A stretch of 64,000 bases of DNA from Hexactinellida sp. DTS-2022 (lineage: Eukaryota > Porifera > Hexactinellida): the NCBI GenBank assembly GCA_028753945.1, contig JAPNXP010000007.1, positions 1,922,001-1,986,000 on the forward strand. The letters run 5' to 3'. Position 1 is the first letter of the stretch. Every line of letters begins with the position of its first letter. A program made the position numbers and the translations under genes. The notes below the pieces were generated by a model. That model was not told where the DNA came from and ran no database searches. It was given only the letters and a program-made list of their open reading frames with translations. Below are positions 11,941 through 22,991 of this stretch, in pieces.

Positions 11941-12246
11941 GACACCCTCGCTAATCCGAACTTCGCATGGTCCGAACAGCAGATTCAAAACTAATTTTCA
12001 TATATATTTGGGGAAAAAAATTGAATATTACAATGGATTTATTTTTAAAAATGTCTTAGAAAAGTATTTATGTAGTACGTACTGTTATATGTTTAGTTTG
12101 GATTGGACTTGCTTTGTTAGGATTATCAAGGTGTCATTTTATAGAGGACTAAAGAAATCCTAATAAATCACCAATCCGTACGAATTCACAAATCGGGACA
12201 GAACTTTTGGAATCGGAACACCTCTGTTTCGATTAGCGAGGGTGTA
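11941..12246. mobile_element. MITE with CACCCTCGCTAATC ends
   Basis: CACCCTCGCTAATCCGAA at the left and GATTAGCGAGGGTGTA at the right are inverted. A TA follows on the right, consistent with a Tc1/mariner-pogo type target, but the left TA is not clear. The right part recurs near 46385-46470. Confidence 0.5.
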
Positions 12247-12356
12247 CCTTATTTGGATTTCATTTGAATGACCGAATCGGAGGTAGCAGCGTGCCGGATA
12301 ATTTCGCCTCGCGGGCCAAATCTGGCCTGCGGGCCGGGGGGTGCCGAACCCTGCCT
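12160..12356. repeat. hAT-like end fragment, paired with 46380-46607
   Basis: This block and 46380-46607 share about 200 bp. Both run through GGATTTCATTTGAATGA and GCCGGATAATTTCGC to a GC-rich stretch with GGCC(T/C)GCGGGCCGGGGG, and finish in a CCCTG-type hAT terminus. No opposite end was located for either copy. Confidence 0.55.
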
Positions 12357-12750
12357 TAAATAGTAATACAAACAATTTCAAATTTACAAGTATTTGAAAT
12401 GCAATATTCATTTAGACTTTTCGAGAATATAATCAGACATGTAAACAATATTATGGTTAGTACAACAACGTTAGGTATTTTCCTGCTTGGGAATGATCTT
12501 ACTTGTGCCGATGTTCCTTCTCTCCAAATATGGGTATTTGCCTTTTAAAGAGGGTGAATCTCTTATAAAAGTAAAGCAACATATTATCTCAGAATATGAC
12601 TTACCAACGAGGAGTGCATGATATTAAATAGTGACAATTATTAGTAATGCTTATATGAGATAGGAAAGTTAGAGATAACCAAAGTTATTTTAAAAAGGTA
12701 GAGAACTAAGTAGTAAAACATGGAAACACAGGGAGCTAGTTTATAGCTTG

Positions 12751-13478
12751 TTAAGGTTAAATTACGGCAGATTCATGTAAAAAAACACATAAATTTCGTT
12801 TTGAAGTAAGATGTTTAATTTTCACATATATAATGGAAGACATTATAGCTATATCGAAACTGAAAACGAAATCGAATTATTTTGAATAAATTCGATTTTA
12901 TGGGGCGTGCAGTTTTATGGTAATACAAAAGTCCCATAGGGGGATTTCTTCAGACTCCACCTGATAAGTGTGTCGATCTCAAGATCATTATTAGCTAAAG
13001 ACATATTATGTGCCATATATCACATAGATCATCGTTATATGCTGTAGGTGACTGGTTTAGAATTTTGATTTGACCTAAATAAAAAAAGTTGCGACCTTTT
13101 GAACTAAAGAAATCATTAAAAAGGTCATGTTTTTTATGAGATATTTGATAAAATGTTTGAAAAATAATTTCAGAGTCATAATTCAAAAATGTAAACCGAC
13201 TACCAACTCCGTACGCTTATAATCTTTCAATATTGATTCTGATAACAAACATTGATGGCCGCATTGCCAAATTACACTATAATATCGACCACCACTTTTT
13301 GAAATCGCCCTATGGGAGATTTGTATTAGCCAAATATTGAAACCGACAAAAAATAAAAAGTATAATATATTGAGACATTTTCTTTTTTGTTTATTGCTTT
13401 GTATCGTACCTTGATCTATTTCTAACAATTACAGATTAATACAAGAGATTTCATTCCCGTGGGGTAATTTAACCTTAA
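12751..13478 (-). mobile_element. TTAA-flanked piggyBac-like repeat, copy 2
   Basis: The element is 728 bp including both TTAA, the same length as copy 3 at 47437 and nearly identical to it. The ends are GGTTAAATTACGGCAG and GGTTAAATTACCCCAC. On the minus strand it has the 81-codon ORF (13183-13428) followed at once by a 63-codon ORF (12995-13186) in another frame. Neither matches a protein family I know. The near identity of copies 2 and 3 points to recent transposition. Confidence 0.7.
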
Positions 13479-13607
13479 CAAGGAAATATAGTTAACTAAT
13501 CTAATGGTTTAGGATTTAACACATTGATGGTAATATGTAAGAATTCCTTTCACTGATACGATATTAAAGGGCGCCGTTAAATATAACTGGATAGTACATA
13601 TACAAAT

Positions 13608-13742
13608 CAGGGCCTTAGCCACTGGTCAGGTGGTCAGGTTTTAACCTGACCACTTTTTGTTGATGAATTTTCCCAGTATGGCACCACTCGCTCAGGTTGG
13701 CCAGAAAATCCTAACACTTTGATTTTGGTGGCTACGGCCCTG
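13608..13742. mobile_element. hAT-type MITE
   Basis: The ends CAGGGCCTTAGCCAC and GTGGCTACGGCCCTG are inverted repeats. CAAAT is found on both sides, shorter than the usual 8-bp duplication. Inner palindromic words GGTCAGGTTTTAACCTGACC resemble those of the MITE at 50080-50142. Confidence 0.65.
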
Positions 13743-13794
13743 CAAATTGTGGTGAATTATTGCATCTCTTCTAAATCTCTGCCTTGTTCAATTC

Positions 13795-14225
13795 TACATT
13801 AATTAACTACTTGCGCGCTTCGATTGTTAGGTCGCTTCGCAGTAGAACACAACCACACACCAACCGCTTCGCGGTTGATGTATGGTTTATACACTTCTAA
13901 CATTGATTATACAGCGTTAATAGGCCTACAATGTGAAAATTTAGTGAATACGTCACCATGCGATAATGAGTAAGTATAGTGGCGATCTGGTGTGACCAAC
14001 GTGTCCGCATCATTAATGTACATGTTCTATAAAATTTTCAGATTTTTATCTCTTAAAGGGCGCGAATTATGTGCGATTAAGTGAATTTTCAGGGTTCTCG
14101 AAATTTGACAATGACGTCATAACTTGTCGAGGTGTGAGAAATTTTGAGTGGAATCCTCAACTTGTTGGCGTGTGCCAAAAGTTACCCCTATTTGCCAAAA
14201 ATCCCATTTGGAAACCGTCCAGTTT
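13795..14225 (-). repeat. Hairpin-bearing repeat family, copy 1 (inverted)
   Basis: The reverse complement matches 29733-30125 and 63528-64000 over some 400 bp. Landmarks are CAACAAGTTGAGG, the block ending TCACTTAAT(C/T)GCACAT, GATGCGGACACGTT and finally the hairpin word CCAACCGCGAAGCGGTTGG. Beyond it come more GCTTCGC and GCGAAGC words. No coding capacity. The copy lies 34 bp from the Ginger insertion. The transposon class is not settled. Confidence 0.7.
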
Positions 14226-15064
14226 CTTCAATCATCTTGGAGCATACAAACATATATATGTTGTAGGCGAAATTGAGTTTCAGTCCAAATTGAGTCTCAA
14301 TTTCGCCTAGTCCAAATTGAGACTCATTTTGGACTAGTCCAAATTGAGTCTCATTTTCGTCTAGGCGAAATTGAGTCATACTTATAGAAAATGTTTAAAT
14401 AAATATTATGGGTTATTAAAAATTAATTATTCCCCAGGTCGAATCCAGTTATTTCTTCACTTCTAAATGTGTATACTGGTAAAACGAGTATGCTGAATAC
14501 GAATTTGACACTCACAAATTTCTAATACAAATATTTATTGTTGTTATTGATAATATAGGCAAACAAATTTGTAAAATATTAGGATTTACATAGATATTAG
14601 ACGGTTATTTTAAGTTATTTCATATGCTAAATACGAATTTAGAATTATCTACTTGCAACTAAGGTCTGTTTGTTGTTAAAGTTGGGGAATTAATGACTAA
14701 GAATAAGATTGAGATTTTAAATTATAAGTAAGTAAGCAAACAAGTATCATATAGTTATGTATATAGAATAATATTGAATACTTTACAAAATGAATACGAG
14801 TCCTTTTGTAAGATAATTATATTGCAGTGTAAACTGTAAATTATGCATGATAAATTGATAATGAATTAAGTGGAATAGTGAAGTATTCCCTAGCAAACGC
14901 GAACGAGATTATAGGCACGTAATAAATATTTATCCTAATCTACTCGCGAATTCAAACCATTTCACTCAAGACACCAGTTTAATCTTCAATACATATCATT
15001 ATCAATACATTCACTACATAAACAGAATATAATTAAACGGACACATTCTTTACTGATAAGCTGG

Positions 15065-15344
15065 TACTTGTTAGTTGTATTAATAGTTGGCTGGCTTGTT
15101 AATTGTGTTAATAGTTGGCTGGCTTGTTAGTTGTATTAATAGTTGGCTGGCTTGTTAGTTGTGTTAATAGTTGGCTGGCTTGTTAGTTGTATTAATAGTT
15201 GGCTGGCTTGTTAGTTGTGTTAATAGTTGGCTGGCTTGTTAGTTGTATTAATAGTTGGCTAGCTTGTTAGTTGTATTAATAGTTGGCTGGCTTGTTAGTT
15301 GTATTAATAGTTGGCTGGCTTGTTAGTTGTATTAATAGTTGGCT
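15065..15344. repeat. 28-bp minisatellite, about 10 units
   Basis: The unit begins GGCTGGCTTGTTAGTTG and ends TTAATAGTT, with alternating GTATT and GTGTT variants. The regular alternation early in the array suggests amplification as a dimer. It lies only in the left half of the Ginger element and has no counterpart in the right half. Confidence 0.9.
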
Positions 15345-15467
15345 GGGTTGATGATTGTTTTGTAAATTTGGTTTTTAAAAAAACCTGTGCAGTTATTGGT
15401 TTGAGGCAAGGTGAGGCGATGGTCGAGGTTTTGAGGTAATTAAGAATGTTAACAGGATCCCAATTGG

Positions 15468-17447
15468 ATGAGGAGTAGGCTACGTTATTGCGTAATGCAG
15501 ATAGATGATATAAAGGTACTATACTACAGGGAACAAGATGTCCGAGGTATACCACGACCCCGTTTACGCGTAGTACCCAAGGAAGACCTATGGGACACAC
15601 TGGTGCTCGCACATACGGAGCTGTCTCATGGGGGACGCGATAGGATGCAAGCCTACTTCCTAGAGCATATGTACCACATCCCTCGTGAGGTTACAGTCCT
15701 CTTTCTACGCCTGTGCCCTATCTGTCAGTCAAGCAAAGGGAGAAAGTCCACACAGAAAATAATTCACAAGCCGATCATACCTGCAGGGGTTGGCGTACGT
15801 GGACAGGCTGATCTGGTCGACTTGCAGTTAAGTCCTGATAACGGGTACAAGTTCATCCTCAATTACCAAGACTGCTTCAGCAAGTTCGTCGTCCTGAGAC
15901 CACTCAAATCCAAGACAGCAGCGGAGGTGTCACAGTGCTTGGTGCGTATCTTCTGTGAGCATGGCCCACCTCATATCCTGCACACAGATAACGGCACTGA
16001 GTTCGCGAATAAGACACTGATCGATCTTCTACACAAGCTGTGGTCAAGCACACGTATCGTACACGGCAGGCCTCGTCACCCACAGGATCAGGGGAGCGTG
16101 GAGCGTGCTAATGGCGACTTCAAGAAGCTACTCTACGCCCGGCTCAAGGATGAGAAGAAAGCCCAGAACGAGTGGGTGAGTGTCTTACATTATGTTCAAT
16201 ACTCTAAGAATATTGCACATCACCGTGGTATTAATGCCACTCCCTATTCTGTGCATTTTGGACGAACCCCGCCCGATCTCAGTGTGGACATGTCACTACC
16301 CAGGGAAGTGGTCCAGCCACTCGAGACAGAGGACCAACTGGAACAAGCCCTCGATAGCAGACAAGTGATTGAGTATGCCTCTCAGGACTCTGCTACGCCC
16401 ACAGCTCTACCTTCACCCAGTCTCATCCCACTGTCACATCTATCCTTGCAGGCGTCACCTAGTGGAGCGGATATGCTAGGTGCTACTGCGCCGCCACCTG
16501 GGTCCAGCTTCTCGCTGCCTACTTGCTCCTATGACCCAGATGCTAACGATTGGCCCTCTGATACTTTTCTCTTAGACTCACAGCAAGCTGGAAGTAGCCA
16601 AGATAACGATTCACCAACTGGGTCTCCCCTTCTTAATCCGCCCTCGTGCTTAGATGTGGACTCTTGCGAGGATTCATACGACATGAGTGTGCGCCCACTG
16701 ATTGGATGTCAGACTACTCCCTTCTTCGACCTCTCTCCGATAGTTCCTGCACCCTCGGTACAGACGCCACCTACCTGCGTAGTATACCCGCTTGATCCAG
16801 TCCCTTCCTGCGGTATATGCCACATTACTGACGACAATGAAACTACAGCCTGTAGTCATTGCCGGGCTGAATTTTATAGCTGGCATCTTACGTGTATAGC
16901 CTCTGTGGCTGCCTATGCGGACGCAGGTGACCAGTACTTCTGTGAATCGGACCAGTTCTGCAAGAGTGCTCTGGATACCGCACGCAGACGCCGCAATAGC
17001 TGGCTAGCACTGAAGAAACAGGGAGGTAGCATGATCGAGTCAAGTAGGAAACGGTTCAAGCCTCTAGAGCTCGGCGACAACGTCCGGATACCTATCCCTA
17101 GTGTTGACAGAGCCCCTATTGGCCCTACCAGCCTGGTTGGCACTGTGACCGACATATACTCAGAGGGAGGCGCATTCCAAGTAGGCACTAAGCATGGTAC
17201 GATCAAGACTGCTTTCACTCGCTCAGATTTGACCCCATGTGGTACAAGTCAACTCCTCCTGCCTACTGATGTCCCAGACCAGGAGCTATCCGTCAGAACG
17301 GCTGCCAGGTTGGAGGCAGGCGGACCTAGTATCATATCTTGCCACTGCAAGAAGACGTGCCTCTCCAAACGCTGCATGTGCTACAAGAAGCAGGTCAAGT
17401 GCAACTCTAAATGTCACAGTAGCACTACGTGCAACAATAAACATTAA
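15468..17447 (+). CDS. Ginger transposase, gypsy-integrase type, left palindrome copy
   Basis: The open frame is 659 codons. Order of domains: H2C2 zinc finger (HTELSH through CPIC, residues about 50-90); integrase core with Asp in GQADLVD, Asp in HTDNGTEF and Glu in QGSVERAN, a full DDE triad; a PHD-like zinc finger (CGICHITDDNETTACSHC, near residues 448-465); a GPY/F-like segment (LELGDNVRIP); and a C-terminal cysteine-rich CXC region (CHCKKTC through KCNSKC). PHD, chromo-like and CXC tails on such integrases are consistent with Ginger. The first codon is not natural. Upstream the sequence still resembles the right copy's N-terminal extension but is broken by stops, so the 5' part is lost or another exon supplied it. 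The body is intact and may be recently active. Confidence 0.85.
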   Translation: MRSRLRYCVMQIDDIKVLYYREQDVRGIPRPRLRVVPKEDLWDTLVLAHTELSHGGRDRMQAYFLEHMYHIPREVTVLFLRLCPICQSSKGRKSTQKIIHKPIIPAGVGVRGQADLVDLQLSPDNGYKFILNYQDCFSKFVVLRPLKSKTAAEVSQCLVRIFCEHGPPHILHTDNGTEFANKTLIDLLHKLWSSTRIVHGRPRHPQDQGSVERANGDFKKLLYARLKDEKKAQNEWVSVLHYVQYSKNIAHHRGINATPYSVHFGRTPPDLSVDMSLPREVVQPLETEDQLEQALDSRQVIEYASQDSATPTALPSPSLIPLSHLSLQASPSGADMLGATAPPPGSSFSLPTCSYDPDANDWPSDTFLLDSQQAGSSQDNDSPTGSPLLNPPSCLDVDSCEDSYDMSVRPLIGCQTTPFFDLSPIVPAPSVQTPPTCVVYPLDPVPSCGICHITDDNETTACSHCRAEFYSWHLTCIASVAAYADAGDQYFCESDQFCKSALDTARRRRNSWLALKKQGGSMIESSRKRFKPLELGDNVRIPIPSVDRAPIGPTSLVGTVTDIYSEGGAFQVGTKHGTIKTAFTRSDLTPCGTSQLLLPTDVPDQELSVRTAARLEAGGPSIISCHCKKTCLSKRCMCYKKQVKCNSKCHSSTTCNNKH

Positions 17448-17509
17448 TAACTACAGTAATATACGTATGCCGGTAGAAATACTGAGCCTACGTATATTAC
17501 CTGTAGCTA

Positions 17510-19611
17510 TTAGTGTTTATTGTTACATGTAGTGCTACTGTGACACTTGGAGTTACACTTGACCTGCTTCTTGTAGCACATGCAGCGTTTGGAGAGGCAC
17601 GTCTTCTTGCAGTGGCAAGATATGATACTAGGTCCGCCTGCCTCCAACCTGGCAGCCGTTCTGACGGATAGCTCCTGGTCTGGGACATCAGTAGGCAGGA
17701 GGAGTTGACTTGTACCACATGGGGTCAAATCTGAGCGAGTGAAAGCAGTCTTGATCGTACCATGCTTAGTGCCTACTTGGAATGCGCCTCCCTCTGAGTA
17801 TATGTCGGTCACAGTGCCAACCAGGCTGGTAGGGCCAATAGGGGCTCTGTCAACACTAGGGATAGGTATCCGGACGTTGTCGCCGAGCTCTAGAGGCTTG
17901 AACCGTTTCCTACTTGACTCGATCATGCTACCTCCCTGTTTCTTCAGTGCTAGCCAGCTATTGCGGCGTCTGCGTGCGGTATCCAGAGCACTCTTGCAGA
18001 ACTGGTCCGATTCACAGAAGTACTGGTCACCTGCGTCCGCATAGGCAGCCACAGAGGCTATACACGTAAGATGCCAGCTATAAAATTCAGCCCGGCAATG
18101 ACTACAGGCTGTAGTTTCATTGTCGTCAGTAATGTGGCATATACCGCAGGAAGGGACTGGATCAAGCGGGTATACTACGCAGGTAGGTGGCGTCTGTACC
18201 GAGGGTGCAGGAACTATCGGAGAGAGGTCGAAGAAGGGAGTAGTCTGACATCCAATCAGTGGGCGCACACTCATGTCGTATGAATCCTCGCAAGAGTCCA
18301 CATCTAAGCACGAGGGCGGATTAAGAAGGGGAGACCCAGTTGGTGAATCGTTATCTTGGCTACTTCCAGCTTGCTGTGAGTCTAAGAGAAAAGTATCAGA
18401 GGGCCATCGTTAGCATCTGGGTCATAGGAGCAAGTAGGCAGCGAGAAGCTGGACCCAGGTGGCGGCGCAGTAGCACCTAGCATATCCGCTCCACTAGGTG
18501 ACGCCTGCAAGGATAGATGTGACAGTGGGATGAGACTGGGTGAAGGTAGAGCTGTGGGCGTAGCAGAGTCCTGAGAGGCATACTCAATCACTTGTCTGCT
18601 ATCGAGGGCTTGTTCCAGTTGGTCCTCTGTCTCGAGTGGCTGGACCACTTCCCTGGGTAGTGACATGTCCACACTGAGATCGGGCGGGGTTCGTCCAAAA
18701 TGCACAGAATAGGGAGTGGCATTAATACCACGGTGATGTGCAATATTCTTAGAGTATTGAACATAATGTAAGACACTCACCCACTCGTTCTGGGCTTTCT
18801 TCTCATCCTTGAGCCGGGAGTAGAGTAGCTTCTTGAAGTCGCCATTAGCACGCTCCACGCTCCCCTGATCCTGTGGGTGACGAGGCCTGCCGTGTACGAT
18901 ACGTGTGCTTGACCACAGCTTGTGTAGAAGATCGATCAGTGTCTTATTCGCGAACTCAGTGCCGTTATCTGTGTGCAGGATATGAGGTGGGCCATGCTCA
19001 CAGAAGATACGCACCAAGCACTGTGACACCTCCGCTGCTGTCTTGGATTTGAGTGGTCTCAGGACGACGAACTTGCTGAAGCAGTCTTGGTAATTGAGGA
19101 TGAACTTGTACCCGTTATCAGGACTTAACTGCAAGTCGACCAGATCAGCCTGTCCACGTACGCCAACCCCTGCAGGTATGATCGGCTTGTGAATTATTTT
19201 CTGTGTGGACTTTCTCCCTTTGCTTGACTGACAGATAGGGCACAGGCGTAGAAAGAGGACTGTAACCTCACGAGGGATGTGGTACATATGCTCTAGGAAG
19301 TAGGCTTGCATCCTATCGCGTCCCCCATGAGACAGCTCCGTATGTGCGAGCACCAGTGTGTCCCATAGGTCTTCCTTGGGTACTACGCGTAAACGGGGTC
19401 GTGGTATACCTCGGACATCTTGTTCCCTGTAGTATAGTACCTTTATATCATCTATCTGCATTACGCAATAACGTAGTCTCTTCCTCATCCAATTGCGGTC
19501 GCTGGTAACATTCTTATTTGCCTCAAAACACCCGATCACCTCCTCAACCTCACCTCTCCCCAATAACTGCTTGCCAATTGGAATCTTTTCCAACTCGGAA
19601 TGGAATATCAA
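17510..19611 (-). pseudogene. Ginger transposase, right palindrome copy, frameshifted
   Basis: This is an inverted duplicate of the left copy, almost identical from about 17489 to 19480. It keeps an N-terminal extension of some 45 codons that the left copy has lost (beginning near IFHSELEKIPIGKQLL), but no ATG is seen and a first exon may be missing. A one-base deletion near 18402 breaks the frame after the integrase core: 409 codons are read upstream (18382-19611) and the PHD-GPY/F-CXC part continues in another frame (17510-18301). The catalytic Asp, Asp and Glu are all present. Between them the two copies carry every part, but neither is complete. Confidence 0.85.
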
Positions 19612-20269
19612 AGCCAGATCGAAACAAGAATTCCATGAAGAATCAGATTAAATAATTCGCAATTAATACGATATGCCTATAAGAAACTCCATGGAGGTCT
19701 AAATTTCGAAATAGAAACGTGAAGCATGTTATTCAATAAGCTGTTAAATACCAGCCAACATACTTAGAATGATATAGTAGTTACAAGCTTAGTTAATTAA
19801 TGACCAAAAATTGTGTTCATAATAGAGAGACTTCATAATAAGCAAACTCATTAAATACAAGTGCAAGTTATACAACCCCTATGTAAGTTGACAAATTGGG
19901 ATCATACGGTTTGTTCACAATCAATAAATCTTCATTAACTGACGAAATCTTTTTCACAATAAGCAGTACTGTATGTTACAAGCTAGCATACAATCGGAAT
20001 TCACTAGCCTTAACTGCAAAAGGCATGTCCATTATAATTTCAAGCGTCAAATATACGTTATTGTAGCTATGAACGGAAGGAATCTCAACATTTTCAAACT
20101 TTTTATACTGACCCATAATATTTATTTAAACATTTTCTATAAGTATGACTCAATCTCGCCTAGACGAAAATGAGACTCAATTTGGACTAGTCCAAAATGA
20201 GTCTCAATTTGGACTAGTCCAAAATGAGACTCAATCTCGCCTGGTACTCAATTTCGCCTACAACATATA

Positions 20270-20441
20270 CAGTCAACATCCGGTATCTCGAACTCTCAGG
20301 GGAATGAAAAATCCGTTCGAGATAACGAATGTTCGAGTTAACGGCATTCGAGTTACCGGATGTTGACTAAGGGGAATGAAAATTCGTTCGAGATAACGAA
20401 TGTTCGAGTTAACGTGCAATCGAGTTACCGGATGTTGACTG
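20270..20441. mobile_element. pogo-like MITE with internal duplication
   Basis: The termini CAGTCAACATCCGGTA and TACCGGATGTTGACTG are perfect inverted repeats flanked by TA. Inside, a unit of about 72 bp (from GGGGAATGAAAA to GATGTTGACT) is present twice, so three terminal motifs are seen. Its left TA is the last two bases of the Ginger target duplication: the two elements abut exactly. Confidence 0.8.
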
Positions 20442-20460
20442 TATGTATATATACATATAT

Positions 20461-20663
20461 CCAGAAAGTGTCTTTTATTACACGATTTAGGGACATATTT
20501 TAAAAGTTTAGCTTTTTTTACATCACAATTTAGATAAAAAAAAGCTCGATTCCCTATAAGGAAATTCACCATAAAAGTGTGTTTTATGCAGTATTTTCCA
20601 ATATTAAGGGACAGTTTTTTTAAATACTGTCCCTTAATTTGAGATTAAGGGACATGTTCTGGA
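20461..20663. mobile_element. Small MITE with CCAGAA ends
   Basis: CCAGAAAGTGTC on the left and GACATGTTCTGG on the right are near-inverted, flanked by AT-repeat sequence (ATATAT) that could be the duplicated target. Inside is the inverted pair AAGGGACAG and CTGTCCCTT. Confidence 0.45.
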
Positions 20664-20693
20664 TATATATATACGTATATACATGTATATATA

Positions 20694-20832
20694 TCAGGGT
20701 CGTCGCACTGCTCTGAAAAGTCTCCGGCCCAACAGTTAATGTTATCTGGCCAAAGCCGGACCCTCCTATATAATATAGTACAAGAAAAGAAAACTTTGGC
20801 CGGACGTGCCGGACTGCGTGCTACGCCTGTGT
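20694..20832. mobile_element. Probable hAT MITE
   Basis: It begins CAGGGTCGTCGCAC and ends GTGCTACGCCTG, both hAT-like. The flanks are TATA repeats, so the duplication cannot be read reliably. The inside has the inverted words GGCCAAAGCCGGA and TTTGGCCGGACG. Confidence 0.5.
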
Positions 20833-21015
20833 ATATATTTACCCACATAGTTTTGTATTTTAATTGTATATATTATTTTCGATTTTCACAGAAATAATAG
20901 TTTCATAATGATTGCCAACATTTCGTATATAGGTCCTATTTGTGGTTGGTGCCTTCGTTAACTCATCAAAAGTTGCTCCATTCCTGAAAATCCACCCAAC
21001 GTGTTCCTAACGGAC

Positions 21016-21172
21016 CATAGGCGCAAAGTACGGTGGTGCAGGTGGTGCAAGTTCACCACCGGCACTCAGCGATAGAAGTCCTGGTGGTGCAAGTGGTGCT
21101 AGGTCCACCTGTACTTTGTATTGAGGTGCACCACTGGCACTTTTGGCTACAGGTCAAAAGTTTGCGCCTATG
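21016..21172. mobile_element. hAT MITE, 157 bp
   Basis: The termini CATAGGCGCAAA and TTTGCGCCTATG are inverted. The flanks TAACGGAC and TAACTGAC agree at seven of eight bases. The same ends occur on the element at 41671-41957. Confidence 0.8.
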
Positions 21173-21180
21173 TAACTGAC

Positions 21181-21537
21181 CGAATAATACCCAGATATCT
21201 ATATTGAATAACAAAGCAGTTGCGAACACCTCAATATCTGTAGCCCATTTCTCCCTCTCATAATTCTTGTTTTGTTAACTCACTCTTGTACTTTTCCATA
21301 ATTCTCCTGCGTATTTACATATTCTGTGTTTAAATATTTATAGCAACTCATAATTTGGAAACCTGGCATATTATCTATTATTACTCCCTTAACTCTGCAT
21401 GGAAATCTTGACTGCCAATGATGATGTAAGTAATTGTCGAGAAATAGCAATTTCCATCGCCAATTATATATTCAGCCTAGTTCGGGGAATAATTAAATAC
21501 CCTCTCTTCATCATCTAAACTATCATTATAAGTGTAC
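21181..21537. other. Intron 1 sequence, nothing recognised
   Basis: AT-rich and non-coding, lying between a hAT MITE and the foldback element. No exon or repeat end can be supported. Confidence 0.4.
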
Positions 21538-22320
21538 CCATGGCTTACTATATATACGGCTGTGTATGTTCCCGACTTGGCCTTCAAACAAGAAGGCCAG
21601 TTTTAAATATCATTCAAAGCTAAACAATGCCTTCTATTGTGGTTTATTGGGTTGTATATGGGGTAATCAACCATTGCGAGTCCATTAGAACCACTTTTGA
21701 GAATCTCAGACTTGTGGTTAAGCTATTTAGGCGCCATTTAATGATGACACCACAAATATACAAAGTATACAATTCGAGTCTAAAGAACTACAAGAAAATG
21801 AAAATTTTTGCTAATATACTTAGTATACATTTTCCGAATATATAATGAGAATGAATATATATAAACCAGCAATTATATACGTTTTATGGACGAAAATAGT
21901 AAATTGTAATTCGGATAATACTTGTATTTTAGCATGTGGTTGCTTTATAATTTTTTAAAAATTTAGAATTTCGCCATTTTGTGATTTAGTATCCTTTGGG
22001 GTATGAAATATATCCCTATTTTAATATTCCTATAATAAAATTATTAGAAAGTAGGAAGTAACTGAAATTTATGATATTTGAAAATTTTCATTTACCAAAA
22101 AATGTTACCGTCATCATTAAATGGCGCCTAAATAGCTTAACCACAAATCTGAGATTCTCAAAAGTGATCCTAATGGGCTCGCAATGGTTGATTACCCCAT
22201 ATACAATCCAATAAACCACAATAGAAGGCTTGGTTTAGCTTTGAATGAAATTTAAAACTGGCCTTCTTGTTTGAAGGCCAAGTCGGGAACATACACAGCC
22301 GTATATATAGAAAGCCATGG
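21538..22320. mobile_element. Foldback element with about 210-bp inverted arms
   Basis: The arms run from CCATGGCTTACTATATA inward to TTTAGGCGCCATTTAATGA (21538-21745) and back as the complement (22114-22320), with only scattered mismatches and one small indel. The middle (about 370 bp) is AT-rich without a gene. The arms and part of the middle recur at 31904-32140 and about 37575-38077, which are the two ends of a larger, interrupted copy. Confidence 0.75.
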
Positions 22321-22991
22321 TGACCGTAACTCCTCGCGAATTTGGGACTTACACTTTTTACACGTGAAATATGCCAGTCTGTATGTGTTAATTACTTATT
22401 TTATTATGACAATAATAAAGAATAACAATAGACCTGGCAAACATGACTAATTTTTAAATATAGAAATACGATAACGTGGAATAATAACTAAAGTTGAAGT
22501 TGGAATAAGACCTAATATGAAATATGTTGGAATATGCCTTAAAATGGGCTAAGTTGGATTAAGACCTTAAATATTGTCGTGGTTGGAATAATACCTAAAA
22601 TGGGTAAAGTTGGATTAAGACCTAAAATGAAATATGTTGCAATAAGCCCTAAAGTGGGTTAAGTTGGAATAAGACCTAAATATTGTCCAAGTTGGAATAA
22701 GACCTAAAATGAGATAATTTGAAATTAGACCTAAATAATTAGGGGTGAACTTTGTGGAACTAAGGCTTATTTTATAGTAAACTCGTCAATACTTGTCTTA
22801 ATGTGCATTTGTCTTGTAGGGTATCGAGAAGAATTATGAAGTAGGAACTAAATGGAAAATTTATTATGAATTGAATCAGCGTGTAGAAAGTGTAATACAT
22901 ATTAAAAGAGGAAAGAGAATGTGGAAAATGTAATAATTAAATGAAGTATTTTAATAATGATAACAAAGCCTAGATTTACTTTACTGAAAGA

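Larger units (their letters stand above)
14259..20265. mobile_element. Ginger DNA transposon, 6.0 kb, with internal palindrome
   Basis: The termini TGTTGTAGGCGAAATTGAG at both ends are inverted, and the first bases fit the TGTNR start described for Ginger1. A 4-bp duplication TATA flanks the element (14255-14258 and 20266-20269), the length expected for that group. The outer inverted arms run about 150 bp and contain repeated TCCAAATTGAG(A/T)CTC words. Inside are two integrase-type transposase genes facing each other tail to tail (15468-17447 plus, 17510-19611 minus), which form a near-perfect 4-kb palindrome with a 21-bp spacer at 17468-17488. Non-matching sequence fills the rest: about 1 kb with a minisatellite on the left and about 0.6 kb on the right. 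Confidence 0.85.

Noticed and set aside
13861..13890. GC-rich hairpin as a transcription terminator or tRNA-like gene
   Set aside because: It belongs to a repeated transposon-like family, with no cloverleaf and no T-tract in a bacterial context.
15304..15612. 102-codon minus-strand ORF at the Ginger minisatellite
   Set aside because: Its end (PTINTTNKPANY) is the repeat read backwards and its start is antisense to the transposase.
17739..18283. ORFs of 101 and 70 codons opposite the Ginger transposase
   Set aside because: They are antisense shadows, repeated as mirror images at 16674-17218 because the region is a palindrome.
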